From the NCBI GenBank assembly GCA_900766135.1, contig CAAFUF010000003.1, positions 186,001 through 250,000 of the forward strand: a stretch of 64,000 bases of DNA. The letters run 5' to 3'. Shown piece after piece: positions 17,876 to 26,780 of the stretch. A program made the translations under genes and the position numbers. Within the stretch, counting starts at the first letter, position 1. Each line of letters starts with the position of its first letter. This stretch comes from Paenibacillaceae bacterium. GTDB taxonomy: Bacteria > Bacillota > Bacilli > Paenibacillales > Paenibacillaceae. The notes under the pieces are model-generated. The model was not told the origin of the DNA and searched no databases. It was given only the letters and a program-made list of their open reading frames with translations.

Positions 17876-17903
17876 TTGCTCGCTCCCTACGATATCGTAT
17901 AAT
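17876..17903 (+). promoter_or_regulatory. Promoter of the methyltransferase gene
   Basis: TTGCTC (17876-17881), 16-nt spacer, TATAAT (17898-17903), about 40 nt before the start codon. Confidence 0.55.
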
Positions 17904-17942
17904 GGATGAATCATAAGTTTTCATCTAAAGGAGTGGGTTCTC

Positions 17943-18767
17943 ATGAGCAAGAAGATCCGCCAAAATAACGTAGATCGTTTCAGCGGGTTCGGCGATCTGT
18001 ATGATCAGAGCCGCCCTAAGGCACCGATTGACCTCATCAACATCCTCACGATGTATTTGGGCCGCTCCCCGGAGGTCGTCGCGGATGTCGGCTGCGGTAC
18101 CGGACTCTCTTCTTTTGTCTGGATTGAACATGCAAAGCGGATTGTCGGGATTGAACCGAACGATGATATGCGTGCCGTAGCGGACAGCCGCTGGCAGGAA
18201 AGCGGTCGTCCGGCCCATCTTCAATTCGTTAAAGGTTTGTCCTACGCGTTGCCGCTGGAACCCTCTTCCGTCGATCTGGTCACTTGCTCTCAATCGTTCC
18301 ACTGGATGGACCCGCAGCCGACGCTTCTGGAGTTTGCCCGGGTATTACGCCCCGGGGGCATCTTTGCCGCATACGACTGCGACTGGCCGCCGGCCGCTTC
18401 GCCAGAGCTCGACCAAGCGTATGAGGAACTTGTACAAGTCGCCGAGAAACGAGCAAGCGAACTGATTGAAACCGGAAAGGAAGCCTATAAGTGGCCCAAA
18501 GACCAGCACTTGCAGCAAATCCAAAAGAGCAGTCTGTTCCGTTTTTCCCGAGAGATCGTTTTTCACCACTGGGAGAACTGTGACGCCGATCGTTTTGCGA
18601 ATCTGGCCCTCAGTCAAGGCGGCCTTCAAACGGCCTTGAAATTAGGTGCGAACGAGATCGCCTCCGCTGCCGAGCAATTTCGCGGTCAGGTAAGTCGTGT
18701 ATTTGGCGGAGAGATCCGCAACATCCTGTTCGGTTACCGGATGCGGCTCGGCGTTAAATCAAATTAA
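17943..18767 (+). CDS. Class I SAM-dependent methyltransferase
   Basis: A 274-aa cytoplasmic methyltransferase of the methyltransf_11 type. Motif I is VADVGCGTGLSS (about residues 47-58), followed by an acidic end of strand 2 in GIEPNDDM and the post-I blocks SSVDLVTCSQSFHWM and RVLRPGGIFAAYD. AAAGGAG lies 8-9 nt before the ATG. The substrate is unknown; such proteins act on quinones, lipids or small metabolites. It is monocistronic as far as seen. Its last four nucleotides overlap the end of the convergent carbonic anhydrase gene. Confidence 0.87.
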   Translation: MSKKIRQNNVDRFSGFGDLYDQSRPKAPIDLINILTMYLGRSPEVVADVGCGTGLSSFVWIEHAKRIVGIEPNDDMRAVADSRWQESGRPAHLQFVKGLSYALPLEPSSVDLVTCSQSFHWMDPQPTLLEFARVLRPGGIFAAYDCDWPPAASPELDQAYEELVQVAEKRASELIETGKEAYKWPKDQHLQQIQKSSLFRFSREIVFHHWENCDADRFANLALSQGGLQTALKLGANEIASAAEQFRGQVSRVFGGEIRNILFGYRMRLGVKSN

Positions 18768-19519
18768 TTCCACTTAAACACTTTCCGGCCATTCAGTTCT
18801 TGGATATCCCTGTTATTGTGATCGTAATAGCGCTGGAACTCCTTCAGTTGTTCTCGAGAAATTGGGACGCTCTCCCTCAAGACATACCACTCCACGTTTT
18901 CGGTCAAAGGCGGTGTCGTCAGAGACCCCAAATAATGATAGTAGCTTAAGGTATTCGGGAGTAAACGAGCGAGCTTCAGATGATCGATCTTGACGTCTTT
19001 CCTCCCTTTCGAAATCGATTGGGCCGCATCCAAAATTTGCTGAAAAGCCTCGTTGTGACGGCCAACCGTATACATCACGCCAATCACCGCAATTCGGCCA
19101 TCTTGAGCTTGATGAACGAAATGGCCTTCGAGCGGAAAATGCTTGCCGTCGACAGCATGTTCACTCGGAGCATGGAAATGGACCTGGGCTACGTTGAAGT
19201 CCCTGTCATCGATCTCGGCCGTCCCCCGCAGTCCCACCTGGATGCTATGCCCATTATTTTCGACGTAAGTCCCGATTTGATCATAGTTTAGTTCCAAGCC
19301 GGAGCCTAGATAATCGATGACCTTAGATGTATCTATATTGATCGGGGATTGCATGTTCCCGGACACGAACTCCCACTCATCTTGATGTTCATACGAGAAG
19401 TGGCCTTTCTCCGGTTGGGCGTTTTCATTAACGATGGCTGGTGCAACTGCATGTATGGTAGAAGACCCCGCAAGCAATACAAATGCCATCATTCCGCACG
19501 CGATGAATCTTTTCTTCAA
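18764..19519 (-). CDS. Exported alpha-carbonic anhydrase
   Basis: A 251-aa secreted enzyme interconverting CO2 and bicarbonate. A signal peptide covers about residues 1-25. Zinc ligands His114 and His116 (QVHFHAPSEH) and His133 (EGHFVHQ) are present, the proton-shuttle position is His91 in NNGHSIQV, and QSPINI (57-62) and TTPPLTENV are family hallmarks. The mature length is normal. It stands alone, its stop codon overlapping that of the convergent methyltransferase gene by four nucleotides. In Gram-positive bacteria the alpha class is much less common than the beta class, but all active-site residues are here. Confidence 0.95.
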   Translation of the reverse strand: MKKRFIACGMMAFVLLAGSSTIHAVAPAIVNENAQPEKGHFSYEHQDEWEFVSGNMQSPINIDTSKVIDYLGSGLELNYDQIGTYVENNGHSIQVGLRGTAEIDDRDFNVAQVHFHAPSEHAVDGKHFPLEGHFVHQAQDGRIAVIGVMYTVGRHNEAFQQILDAAQSISKGRKDVKIDHLKLARLLPNTLSYYHYLGSLTTPPLTENVEWYVLRESVPISREQLKEFQRYYDHNNRDIQELNGRKVFKWN

Positions 19520-19605
19520 CCTGAATCCTTCTTTCTCGCTAAAATCGATTCGTTCCAGCCCGTCTTTACATGTATTTCCATATGATATCTAAGACAAACC
19601 AATAC

Positions 19606-19639
19606 AAAAAAAAGGCAAGACCGCTAAACCGGTCTTGCC
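19606..19639 (-). terminator. Intrinsic terminator of the pdh operon
   Basis: On the minus strand GGCAAGACCG pairs with CGGTCTTGCC around TTTAG, followed by eight T residues. It ends transcription after the dihydrolipoyl dehydrogenase gene. Confidence 0.93.
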
Positions 19640-19696
19640 CAAATATGCTTAGGAGATGATCCACTCTTAGGAGGAGTGGGGTAAACCATTTTGAAA

Positions 19697-21112
19697 TTAG
19701 CGAGAAATTACGTGGATCGGATGGCCTTCGACCAGCTCGGCGGTTTCCATCACGATTTCGCCCAGGGTTGGGTGAGCATGAATGGTCAGCGAGATATCTT
19801 CGAGCGTAGCCCCCATTTCAACCGCGAGACCCAGCTCTGCGATCAGGTTGGACGCTTCGATCCCGACGATTTGCGCGCCGAGTACCACGTTATTTTCCGC
19901 ATTCGCCACGATTTTGATAAAGCCTTCAGGTTGATTCAAGGAAGTAGCACGACCGTTACCTGCAAACGGGAACTTGCCGGCTTTGACCTTGAAGCCTTTG
20001 TCCTTTGCCTCCGACTCCGTCAAACCGACGCTGGAGCATTCCGGATCGGTAAAGACGACTGCAGGGATCGCTTTGTAATCCACCACGGAAGGAAGTCCCG
20101 CAATCGCTTCGGCCGCAACCTTCCCTTCGTAGGAAGCCTTGTGCGCAAGCGCAGGGCCAGCCACGATATCGCCGATCGCAAAGATGTTCGGGTTGCTGGT
20201 GCGGCCTTGATGGTCCACTTTGACCAAACCGCGGTCGGTCAACTCAACACCGGCCAGATCCAAACCCAGATCGCCATCCGTGTTAGGACGACGGCCTACC
20301 GTTACCAGCAGATAATCGGCAGTCACTTCTTTGCTTTCGCCGTTCACGGAATATTTCACCGTTACGTTCTTATCGGTTTGTTCCGCACTTTCGGCTTTTG
20401 CATTGGTTACGATCTCGATGCCGGTTTTCGCCATGTTCTTGGCAACCAGGCGGGTCATGTCTTTGTCGAAGCCAGGCAATACGGTATCCATACCCTCAAT
20501 GATCGTCACTTTCGTGCCGAATTTAGAGAACATTTGACCGAGTTCGGCACCGATATAACCGCCGCCGATCACCACGAGGCTGCTAGGAATTTCTTGCAAC
20601 TCCAGCGCTTCCGTCGAAGACAGGATGCGTCCGCCGAACGGGAAGGGTTTCAGCTCGATCGGGCGGGAGCCGGTAGCCAGAATGCAATGCTTGAAGCGAT
20701 AGCGCGGCGATTCGTGCTCGTTGAACGCACGGGCTTCGTTTTCGTTGATGAACATGACTTCACCGCTGAAAACTTCAACTTTGTTCCCTTTAAGCAAGCC
20801 GCCAACGCCTTGGGTCATCTTCTTCACGACACCGTTTTTGAATTCTTGCGTTTTCTTAAAGTCCACTTTCACGTTCTCTGCCGTAATCCCGAAGGCATCG
20901 GCATGTTGAGCGGACTCGTATTGGTGAGCTGCGGAGATCAGCGCTTTGGATGGGATACATCCGCGGTTCAAGCAGACGCCGCCAAGCTCCGATTTGTCGA
21001 CGATAAGCACTTTTTGCCCGAGCTGGGCGGCACGAATCGCCGCCACATATCCGCCGGGACCTGCACCAACGACTAATGTATCAATATCAAGAGAAGCATC
21101 TCCTACTACCAT
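19697..21112 (-). CDS. pdhD: Dihydrolipoyl dehydrogenase (E3 of pyruvate dehydrogenase)
   Basis: A 471-aa flavoprotein that reoxidises the lipoyl arm of E2 and reduces NAD+. The FAD loop VVGAGPGGYVAA (14-25) and redox disulfide GGVCLNRGCIPSKAL (Cys47, Cys52) are intact. Further blocks are VIGGGYIGAELG for NAD binding, FAIGDI, and the C-terminal HAHPTLGE with the catalytic His-Glu pair. It is the last gene of pdhABCD, 3 nt after pdhC, and is followed by a strong terminator. It may also serve the 2-oxoglutarate complex. Confidence 0.96.
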   Translation of the reverse strand: MVVGDASLDIDTLVVGAGPGGYVAAIRAAQLGQKVLIVDKSELGGVCLNRGCIPSKALISAAHQYESAQHADAFGITAENVKVDFKKTQEFKNGVVKKMTQGVGGLLKGNKVEVFSGEVMFINENEARAFNEHESPRYRFKHCILATGSRPIELKPFPFGGRILSSTEALELQEIPSSLVVIGGGYIGAELGQMFSKFGTKVTIIEGMDTVLPGFDKDMTRLVAKNMAKTGIEIVTNAKAESAEQTDKNVTVKYSVNGESKEVTADYLLVTVGRRPNTDGDLGLDLAGVELTDRGLVKVDHQGRTSNPNIFAIGDIVAGPALAHKASYEGKVAAEAIAGLPSVVDYKAIPAVVFTDPECSSVGLTESEAKDKGFKVKAGKFPFAGNGRATSLNQPEGFIKIVANAENNVVLGAQIVGIEASNLIAELGLAVEMGATLEDISLTIHAHPTLGEIVMETAELVEGHPIHVISR

Positions 21113-21115
21113 TGA

Positions 21116-22738
21116 TTACACCTCCATAACGAGCAGCTCAGGGTTGGCGAGCAGCTGTTTGATATAGTTCATAAAGTTCTGTGCGGTTGCGCCGTCGATC
21201 AGACGGTGGTCGAAGCTGAGCGACAAAGCCATCACCGGTGCAGCAACGATTTCCCCGTTCTTGACGACCGGTTTTTCGCTGATGCGGCCGGTGCCAAGAA
21301 TGGCAACTTCAGGGTAGTTGATGATCGGCGTAAAGAACATGCCGCCGGCGGAACCGATGTTCGTGATCGAAATCGTGCTTCCTTTCATCTCGTTAGGCGC
21401 CAATTTGCCTTCACGGCCACGGGCTGCCAGGTCTTTAATCGCTTCGGCGATCATCCAGATGCTCTTCCGATCCGCATCTTTGATGACCGGAACGATCAGG
21501 CCGTTATCGGTGTCGGTTGCGATCCCGATGTTATAGAACTTCTTATAAACGATCTCGTTGTTCACTTCATCAATCGAAGCATTCAGAGCCGGGAATTGGC
21601 GGGAAGCCGCAACCAGCGCTTTAACGATGAATGGAAGATAAGTGACTTTAATGCCTTTCTTCTCGGCGATCGGCTTCATCCGGGTCCGGAAAGCAACCAG
21701 TTCCGTGACATCCACCTCATCCATGATAGTCACATGCGGTGCGGTGTAAGCCGATTTAACCATTGCATTGGAAATCGCTTTGCGAATGCCTTTGAACGGC
21801 ACGCGCTCTTCTTCGCCATCCGTAGAAATTGCAGTTGGTGCAGCGGCTGCAGGTGCTTTGGCAGCAGCTGCCGGAGCGGCAGCTTGCGCAGGTGCTGCGG
21901 CTTGTGCAGGAGCAGCGGCGGTAGCTCCGCCTTTCTTGAAGTTATCCACGTCTTCTCTCGTGATTTTGCCGGCTTTGCCCGTCCCTGGTACCAGCGACAA
22001 GTCGACGCCTTGCTCACGAGCATATTTGCGTACGCTAGGCGTAGCGAGGATTTCGCGGTTTGGAGCGACAGGTGTTGCCGCTGCTGCCGGTGCGCTTGCA
22101 GCTGCTTGAGGAGCGTCATGCGCTTGCTCTGGAGCCGCGGCTTGTTCCGGCACGTCGCCTTCGGCATCAATCACGGCTACGACATCGCCCACGCGGAACA
22201 CCGCGCCGTCTTTGCCGAACACTTCAAGAACCGTACCGTTTACAGGGCAAGGAACTTCGACGACGGCCTTGTCGTTTTGCACTTCCATAATGATGTCTTC
22301 GTCCGTTACCTTGTCGCCCGGTTTGATGTGCATTTTGATGATTTCGCCTTCATGCAAGCCTTCGCCGAGCTCAGGGAACCGGTATTCGAATTTAGAAGAA
22401 GAAGCTGCCGCTTGAGGAGCAGGAGCCGCTGCCGGAGCAACCGGAGCGCTTGCCTCTGCAGCCGGAGCCGGAGTTCCTTCTTGTTCGGGAAGATCGCCTT
22501 CGGCTTCGATCACGGCAACGACATCGCCCACGCGGAACACTGCGCCGTCTTTGCCGAATACTTCTTGTACAACACCGTTCACAGGACATGGCACTTCAAC
22601 GACGGCTTTGTCGTTTTGTACCTCCATGATGATATCTTCATCCGTTACTTTGTCCCCTGGTTTAACATGCATTTTGATGATTTCACCTTCATGCAAGCCT
22701 TCGCCCAGTTCAGGGAACCGATATTCAAACTTAGCCAC
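21116..22738 (-). CDS. pdhC: Dihydrolipoyl acetyltransferase (E2 of pyruvate dehydrogenase) with two lipoyl domains
   Basis: A 540-aa E2 core subunit that transfers acetyl groups to CoA. It has two lipoyl domains (about 2-80 and 116-194) with lipoylated Lys44 and Lys157 in QNDKAVV; these differ at only a few positions. Ala/Pro-rich linkers lead to a peripheral-subunit-binding domain (ATPSVRKYAREQGVDLS, about 235-270) and a second Ala/Pro linker. The catalytic domain ends in SFDHRLIDGA, with the active His and Asp. Two lipoyl domains are more than the single one in B. subtilis PdhC. Confidence 0.96.
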   Translation of the reverse strand: MAKFEYRFPELGEGLHEGEIIKMHVKPGDKVTDEDIIMEVQNDKAVVEVPCPVNGVVQEVFGKDGAVFRVGDVVAVIEAEGDLPEQEGTPAPAAEASAPVAPAAAPAPQAAASSSKFEYRFPELGEGLHEGEIIKMHIKPGDKVTDEDIIMEVQNDKAVVEVPCPVNGTVLEVFGKDGAVFRVGDVVAVIDAEGDVPEQAAAPEQAHDAPQAAASAPAAAATPVAPNREILATPSVRKYAREQGVDLSLVPGTGKAGKITREDVDNFKKGGATAAAPAQAAAPAQAAAPAAAAKAPAAAAPTAISTDGEEERVPFKGIRKAISNAMVKSAYTAPHVTIMDEVDVTELVAFRTRMKPIAEKKGIKVTYLPFIVKALVAASRQFPALNASIDEVNNEIVYKKFYNIGIATDTDNGLIVPVIKDADRKSIWMIAEAIKDLAARGREGKLAPNEMKGSTISITNIGSAGGMFFTPIINYPEVAILGTGRISEKPVVKNGEIVAAPVMALSLSFDHRLIDGATAQNFMNYIKQLLANPELLVMEV

Positions 22739-22767
22739 AGGAAAGACCTCCTATTTTGTTGTTCGAT

Positions 22768-23748
22768 TTAGAATTCAAGCACTTTGTTAACGCCCTCGAT
22801 CACGCGAGCCGGGGACGGCAGCCATTGGTCCTCGATTTGCGCAAACGGATATACCGTATCCGGCGGAGCGATGCGAAGCACAGGGGCTTCAAGGTGCAGA
22901 ATCGCCTTCTCGTTGATTTGCGCGATCACTTCCGCTGCGATGCCGGCCGATTTTTGCGCTTCTTGAACGATGATTGCACGATTCGTTTTCTTCACCGAGG
23001 CAACAATCGTATCGATGTCCAGCGGTACGAGGGTGCGCAGGTCGATGACTTCGGCCTTGATGCCTTTGGTCTTCTCCAATTCATCCGCAGCCTTAACCGC
23101 GGTATGAACCATGAGGCCATAGGCAAGAATCGTTACGTCGGAACCTTCGCGAACGATATTGGCTTTGCCCAGTTCAACCGTATATTCCCCTTCCGGCACT
23201 TCGTCGCGGAAAGCATGGTACAGGTTCAGGTGCTCCATGAAGAAGACCGGATCGTTATCGCGAATGGCAGAGATCAACAGGCCTTTCGCGTCGTAAGGGT
23301 TCGAAGGTATGACCAGCTTGATCCCCGGCGTTTGGGCAATCAGGCCTTCCAAGGCGTCGGTATGCAGTTCGGCCGCTTTAACGCCGCCGCCAAAAGGAGT
23401 GCGGAACACGATCGGAGCGTGGTAACGTCCGCCGGAACGGTAACGCATCCGGGCCGCTTGTACGAGAATTTGGTCCAATGCTTCAAAAATAAAGCCGACA
23501 AACTGGATTTCCGCGATCGGGCGGAATCCTTGAATCCCCAGACCTACCGCCATCCCGCCGATGGCCGATTCCGCCAGCGGCGTATCCATGACGCGCTCTT
23601 CCCCGAATTCTTTTTGCAGGCCTTCCGTTACGCGGAATACCCCGCCGACATTACCTACGTCTTCGCCGAAAATCAGAACGTTTGGATCGCGTTGCAGTTC
23701 GACGCGCATGGCGTCGCGAATCGCTTCTTTCATATTCATTTGTGCCAT
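22768..23748 (-). CDS. pdhB: Pyruvate dehydrogenase E1 component, beta subunit
   Basis: A 326-aa beta subunit that forms the alpha2-beta2 E1 enzyme, decarboxylating pyruvate with thiamine diphosphate. Family blocks include FGEDVGNVGGVFRVTEGLQ, the cofactor-side DTPLAESAIGGMAVG, RTPFGGGVKAAELHTD, and the C-terminal transketolase-type domain with VIDLRTLVPLD and RIAPPDTVYPFA. It is translated from an ATG 49 nt after the end of pdhA and 29 nt ahead of pdhC, in one operon. Length and motifs are normal. Confidence 0.96.
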   Translation of the reverse strand: MAQMNMKEAIRDAMRVELQRDPNVLIFGEDVGNVGGVFRVTEGLQKEFGEERVMDTPLAESAIGGMAVGLGIQGFRPIAEIQFVGFIFEALDQILVQAARMRYRSGGRYHAPIVFRTPFGGGVKAAELHTDALEGLIAQTPGIKLVIPSNPYDAKGLLISAIRDNDPVFFMEHLNLYHAFRDEVPEGEYTVELGKANIVREGSDVTILAYGLMVHTAVKAADELEKTKGIKAEVIDLRTLVPLDIDTIVASVKKTNRAIIVQEAQKSAGIAAEVIAQINEKAILHLEAPVLRIAPPDTVYPFAQIEDQWLPSPARVIEGVNKVLEF

Positions 23749-23797
23749 TGCTTGTATCCTCCTCTATAGAACGATCAGACTTGTTTACACATGCGTA

Positions 23798-24865
23798 TTA
23801 TTGAAAATCGGCCTTTTGCTCTTCCAGGTGCTTCGGTGTTTTTTCAAACATGCTGTCGATCAGGCCTGGAATCGTCATTTTCTCCGTTTGTTCCGCTTTC
23901 TTGATCTGCTCGTTGACTTTCGCTTTCGCTTCTTCTTTCACGCGAGCGGTATCTTCTTCGGTCCATAGACCTTTCTTCTCCAAATATTTCGCCAAGCGAG
24001 CGATCGGGTCTTTCTCGCTCCATTGCCCTTCTTCTTCTTTCGTCCGGTATTTCGAAGTATCGTCGGACAAGGAGTGTGGACGGAACCGGTAAGTGACCGC
24101 TTCGATCAAAGTCGCGCCTTCGCCGTTGCGGGCGCGTTCAGCGGCTTCCTGCACGGCGCTGATGACGGCGAACACGTCCATACCGTCGATTTTCACGCCG
24201 CGAATCCCGGCAGCGACCGCTTTGTGCGCGATCGACAAGGCTGCGGTTTGCTTCGCGAACGGCGTCGTAATCGCATAACCGTTATTTTGTACAAAGAAGA
24301 TGACCGGCAGCTTGAATACCCCGGCATAGTTCAGCGCTTCGTAGAAATCGCCTTCCGAGGAGCCTCCGTCACCGGTATAAGTAATGGCCACTTGTTTTTG
24401 CTTCTTGAGCTTGAAGCCCATCGCGATCCCCATCGCGTGCAGCACTTGAGCGCCGATAATGATTTGAGGCATAAGTACGTTGACGCCTTCCGGAATTTGA
24501 CCGCCATGCTGATGGCCGCGGGAATACAGGAAAGCTTGGTAAAGCGGAAGACCATGCCATACGAGCTGCGGCATATCGCGGTAACCTGGGCAAACAAAGT
24601 CGTTTTTGTCCAGTGCGAATTCGCTGCCTACCATGGTTGCTTCTTGTCCGGATACCGGAGCATAGAAACCGAGGCGGCCTTGGCGGCCCAAGTTGATCGC
24701 ACGTTCGTCCCAAGTACGCGTAAATACCATGCGATACATCAGTTCTTTCAATTGATCGTCGGACAGCGCCGGCACTTTATCTTTGTTAACGATTTCACCG
24801 TCTGGCGAGAGCACGGTCAAAGCTTCAACTTCTTCCGTGTATACTTCATAAGGAATCTTGCTCAT
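23798..24865 (-). CDS. pdhA: Pyruvate dehydrogenase E1 component, alpha subunit
   Basis: A 355-aa alpha subunit that binds thiamine diphosphate. The binding motif runs from TGDGGSSEGDFYEALNYA to about 30 residues further on (VQNNGYAITTP). The phosphorylation-loop region YRFRPHSLSDD is also present. ATG 24865 is preferred, because GAGGTG lies 6 nt upstream; the in-frame GTG at 24874 is part of that ribosome site. It is the first gene of pdhABCD, with a strong promoter at 24918-24947. Confidence 0.96.
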   Translation of the reverse strand: MSKIPYEVYTEEVEALTVLSPDGEIVNKDKVPALSDDQLKELMYRMVFTRTWDERAINLGRQGRLGFYAPVSGQEATMVGSEFALDKNDFVCPGYRDMPQLVWHGLPLYQAFLYSRGHQHGGQIPEGVNVLMPQIIIGAQVLHAMGIAMGFKLKKQKQVAITYTGDGGSSEGDFYEALNYAGVFKLPVIFFVQNNGYAITTPFAKQTAALSIAHKAVAAGIRGVKIDGMDVFAVISAVQEAAERARNGEGATLIEAVTYRFRPHSLSDDTSKYRTKEEEGQWSEKDPIARLAKYLEKKGLWTEEDTARVKEEAKAKVNEQIKKAEQTEKMTIPGLIDSMFEKTPKHLEEQKADFQ

Positions 24866-24917
24866 TTTTTTCACCTCGACTGAAAATTTGATTAACTTGT
24901 TCCTCTGTTATAGAATT

Positions 24918-24947
24918 ATTATACTCCTGTTTCATCCTAGAAGTCAA
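24918..24947 (-). promoter_or_regulatory. Promoter of the pdhABCD operon
   Basis: On the minus strand TTGACT (24947-24942), an 18-nt spacer, and TATAAT (24923-24918), about 50 nt before the pdhA start. Confidence 0.82.
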
Positions 24948-24962
24948 AGGAATTAAGGTTTA

Positions 24963-25020
24963 TTGTGTTATATTTTTATTTTTGTGTATGTAACAGATTT
25001 TCAAAAATAGTATAACACAA
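24963..25020. repeat. 10-bp inverted repeat between pdhA and the esterase gene
   Basis: TTGTGTTATA (24963-24972) and its exact complement TATAACACAA (25011-25020) are separated by 38 AT-rich nucleotides, just upstream of the pdhA promoter. The spacing suits two operator half sites or one cruciform. The cognate regulator is not known. Confidence 0.6.
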
Positions 25021-25121
25021 ACCCATATTGTGGTAAGCTAGCGTTATCTCTATTTCATGGTAAATGTTACTTGATTCAAAAGGCAAAAGCAAAATCCAAA
25101 CAGCTGGGAGTGTGTAGAACC

Positions 25122-25850
25122 ATGACGGATTCGAACTATTTGAAACGGACCATCATTAAAGAGGAAATTCAAAGCCGGTTCTTGGGGGAAAAAAGATATC
25201 TGCGCGTATACCTTCCTCCCGGGTACAACGAGATTCTCAGTTATCCCGTCATTTACTGCCAGGACGGCGAAGAATTCTTCAACTTCGGACGCATCGCTAC
25301 GCATGCCAATCGTCTGATCCTGGACGAGGGGCTCGAACCTTTCATTATCGTCGGCGTGGAGGTGAACACCGCGGTTCGCACGGAGGAATATGCCCCGTTC
25401 GGCAACCGCTTTGATGCCTATACGCGCTGTTTTACGGAAGAAATTATTCCCTTTATCGAACGCAATTATCCCGTTCGCCGCGAACCTGCGGAAAGGGTGC
25501 TGGCCGGGGATTCTCTAGGGGCAACCGTCTCCCTTCATCTCGCTATGAAAAACCCGGAACTGTTTTCCAAAATCATCAGCTTGTCCGGCGCTTACTATGA
25601 GCCGTCCCTCAAAATCCTAGCCGAAGAGACCGATCTCTCTTATTTATCGCTCTTCATGATCGTAGGGTTGCAAGAGGATCATTACACCACCGATACGGGG
25701 ACCTATAATTTTGTCGAATTGAACCGCAGAGCCAAAGCGCTGCTTGAGGAACGCGGTGCCCAAGTCGCCTATTCCGAGAAGGACGGCAAACATTTATGGG
25801 GATTTTGGCAGCAAGAACTGCCCGACGCGCTGGTACATTTCTTAAAATAG
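25122..25850 (+). CDS. Alpha/beta-hydrolase esterase, enterochelin-esterase/EsteraseD family
   Basis: A 242-aa hydrolase. It has the nucleophile elbow GDSLGA, an early oxyanion block (VYLPPGYNE, VIYCQDGEEFF), and the late catalytic His in DGKHLWGFW. These fit the putative-esterase family that includes enterochelin esterase. There is no signal peptide, so it acts in the cytoplasm. I start at ATG 25122; the frame is open 17 codons upstream but those residues do not resemble the family, and GGGAGTG lies about 10 nt before 25122. It is divergent from pdhA. The substrate is unknown. Confidence 0.83.
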   Translation: MTDSNYLKRTIIKEEIQSRFLGEKRYLRVYLPPGYNEILSYPVIYCQDGEEFFNFGRIATHANRLILDEGLEPFIIVGVEVNTAVRTEEYAPFGNRFDAYTRCFTEEIIPFIERNYPVRREPAERVLAGDSLGATVSLHLAMKNPELFSKIISLSGAYYEPSLKILAEETDLSYLSLFMIVGLQEDHYTTDTGTYNFVELNRRAKALLEERGAQVAYSEKDGKHLWGFWQQELPDALVHFLK

Positions 25851-25871
25851 CGCTTTCACGGATTCGAATAC

Positions 25872-25918
25872 GAGAGGCTGTCCAGCGTAGATCCCCTATC
25901 TACTTCGGACAGCCTCTC
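25872..25918. terminator. Large hairpin between convergent genes, no T-run
   Basis: GAGAGGCTGTCC (25872-25883) pairs perfectly with GGACAGCCTCTC (25907-25918), with an inner stem GTAGAT/ATCTAC. It lies between the esterase and the channel gene. No U-tract follows on either strand, so it may be a processing or 3'-stabilising structure instead of a classic terminator. Confidence 0.6.
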
Positions 25919-25950
25919 ATGGTGTCTGTTCGATTCCGTCTGACTGCGCG

Positions 25951-26637
25951 TTAAGGAGTCTGGTCCTGCACGATGGCCCGTTCGGCATGTGGCTCTGGAG
26001 GATTCTTCGGTTCCGTCCCGATGTAAATATCCCCTGTTGCCAAAGACCGCCTAGGCAGCTTCCATTTATAATGGACGGACAACATCCGGAAGAAAACGAC
26101 GGCTGCAAACAATAGGATTAATTCCACCGTCGACTTGAACCATCCCATACCAACCGCCAACCCGGCTAGCATCGCCCAGACCGCATAAATTTCGTCCCGC
26201 AGCACCAAGGGTTTACGCCCGGCCAGCAGATCGCGGATGATCCCGCCTCCGATACCGGTCAGCACCGCCGCAACCAGCACCGCGCTCATCGGATGCTTCA
26301 TTTCCGTCGCGTACAATGCCCCTTGAATTGCAAAAGCCGACAAACCGATGGCATCGAACAATACCTCCGTCCGTTTCCAGTGGCGAACCCACGGCATCGG
26401 CAGCACGAAGGCGACAAATACGGACAATACGGCAAGCATTATCAAATCCCCTTGCGCCCATAACGTCGTAACCGGGACGCCGATCAATACGTTGCGGATA
26501 ATCCCGCCGCCAAACGCCGTCACCAAGCCCAGCACCAGCACGCCAAGGATGTCGTACTCCTCTTCCATGGCCACGAAAGCGCCGGACATCGCAAAAGCAA
26601 CCGTCCCGATGATGCTAAAAATATCAAAGATGTGCAT
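25951..26637 (-). CDS. TRIC-type cation channel family membrane protein (UPF0126)
   Basis: A 228-aa integral membrane protein with two homologous halves, each of three helices. The Gly-rich signatures GLVTAFGGGIIRNVLIG (first half) and AAVLTGIGGGIIRDLLAGR (second half) define the prokaryotic TRIC family, which form trimeric channels for K+ and similar monovalent cations. A short charged cytoplasmic tail of about 30 residues follows the last helix. The gene appears to stand alone and converges on the esterase gene. Its physiological role here is unknown. Confidence 0.9.
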   Translation of the reverse strand: MHIFDIFSIIGTVAFAMSGAFVAMEEEYDILGVLVLGLVTAFGGGIIRNVLIGVPVTTLWAQGDLIMLAVLSVFVAFVLPMPWVRHWKRTEVLFDAIGLSAFAIQGALYATEMKHPMSAVLVAAVLTGIGGGIIRDLLAGRKPLVLRDEIYAVWAMLAGLAVGMGWFKSTVELILLFAAVVFFRMLSVHYKWKLPRRSLATGDIYIGTEPKNPPEPHAERAIVQDQTP

Positions 26638-26780
26638 CTTCCCGTCCTTCTCTGCCTTTCCCTGTCAGCTTTATTTTTCAATCCCCATTGTAGGCCCACA
26701 AGCCGAAATTGTGCAACCCTAAATTCTGAATTATACTAACTGGAGCAAAGGATATTGTGGCGCGAAAGGAAGAAGTAGTA

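Noticed and set aside
19691..24883. Long plus-strand open frames opposite pdhABCD
   Set aside because: They are shadows of GC-rich, well-conserved pdh genes in the opposite frame, with no family motifs.
26638..26780. TPP riboswitch before thiN
   Set aside because: No CUGAGA or other thi-box elements are seen.
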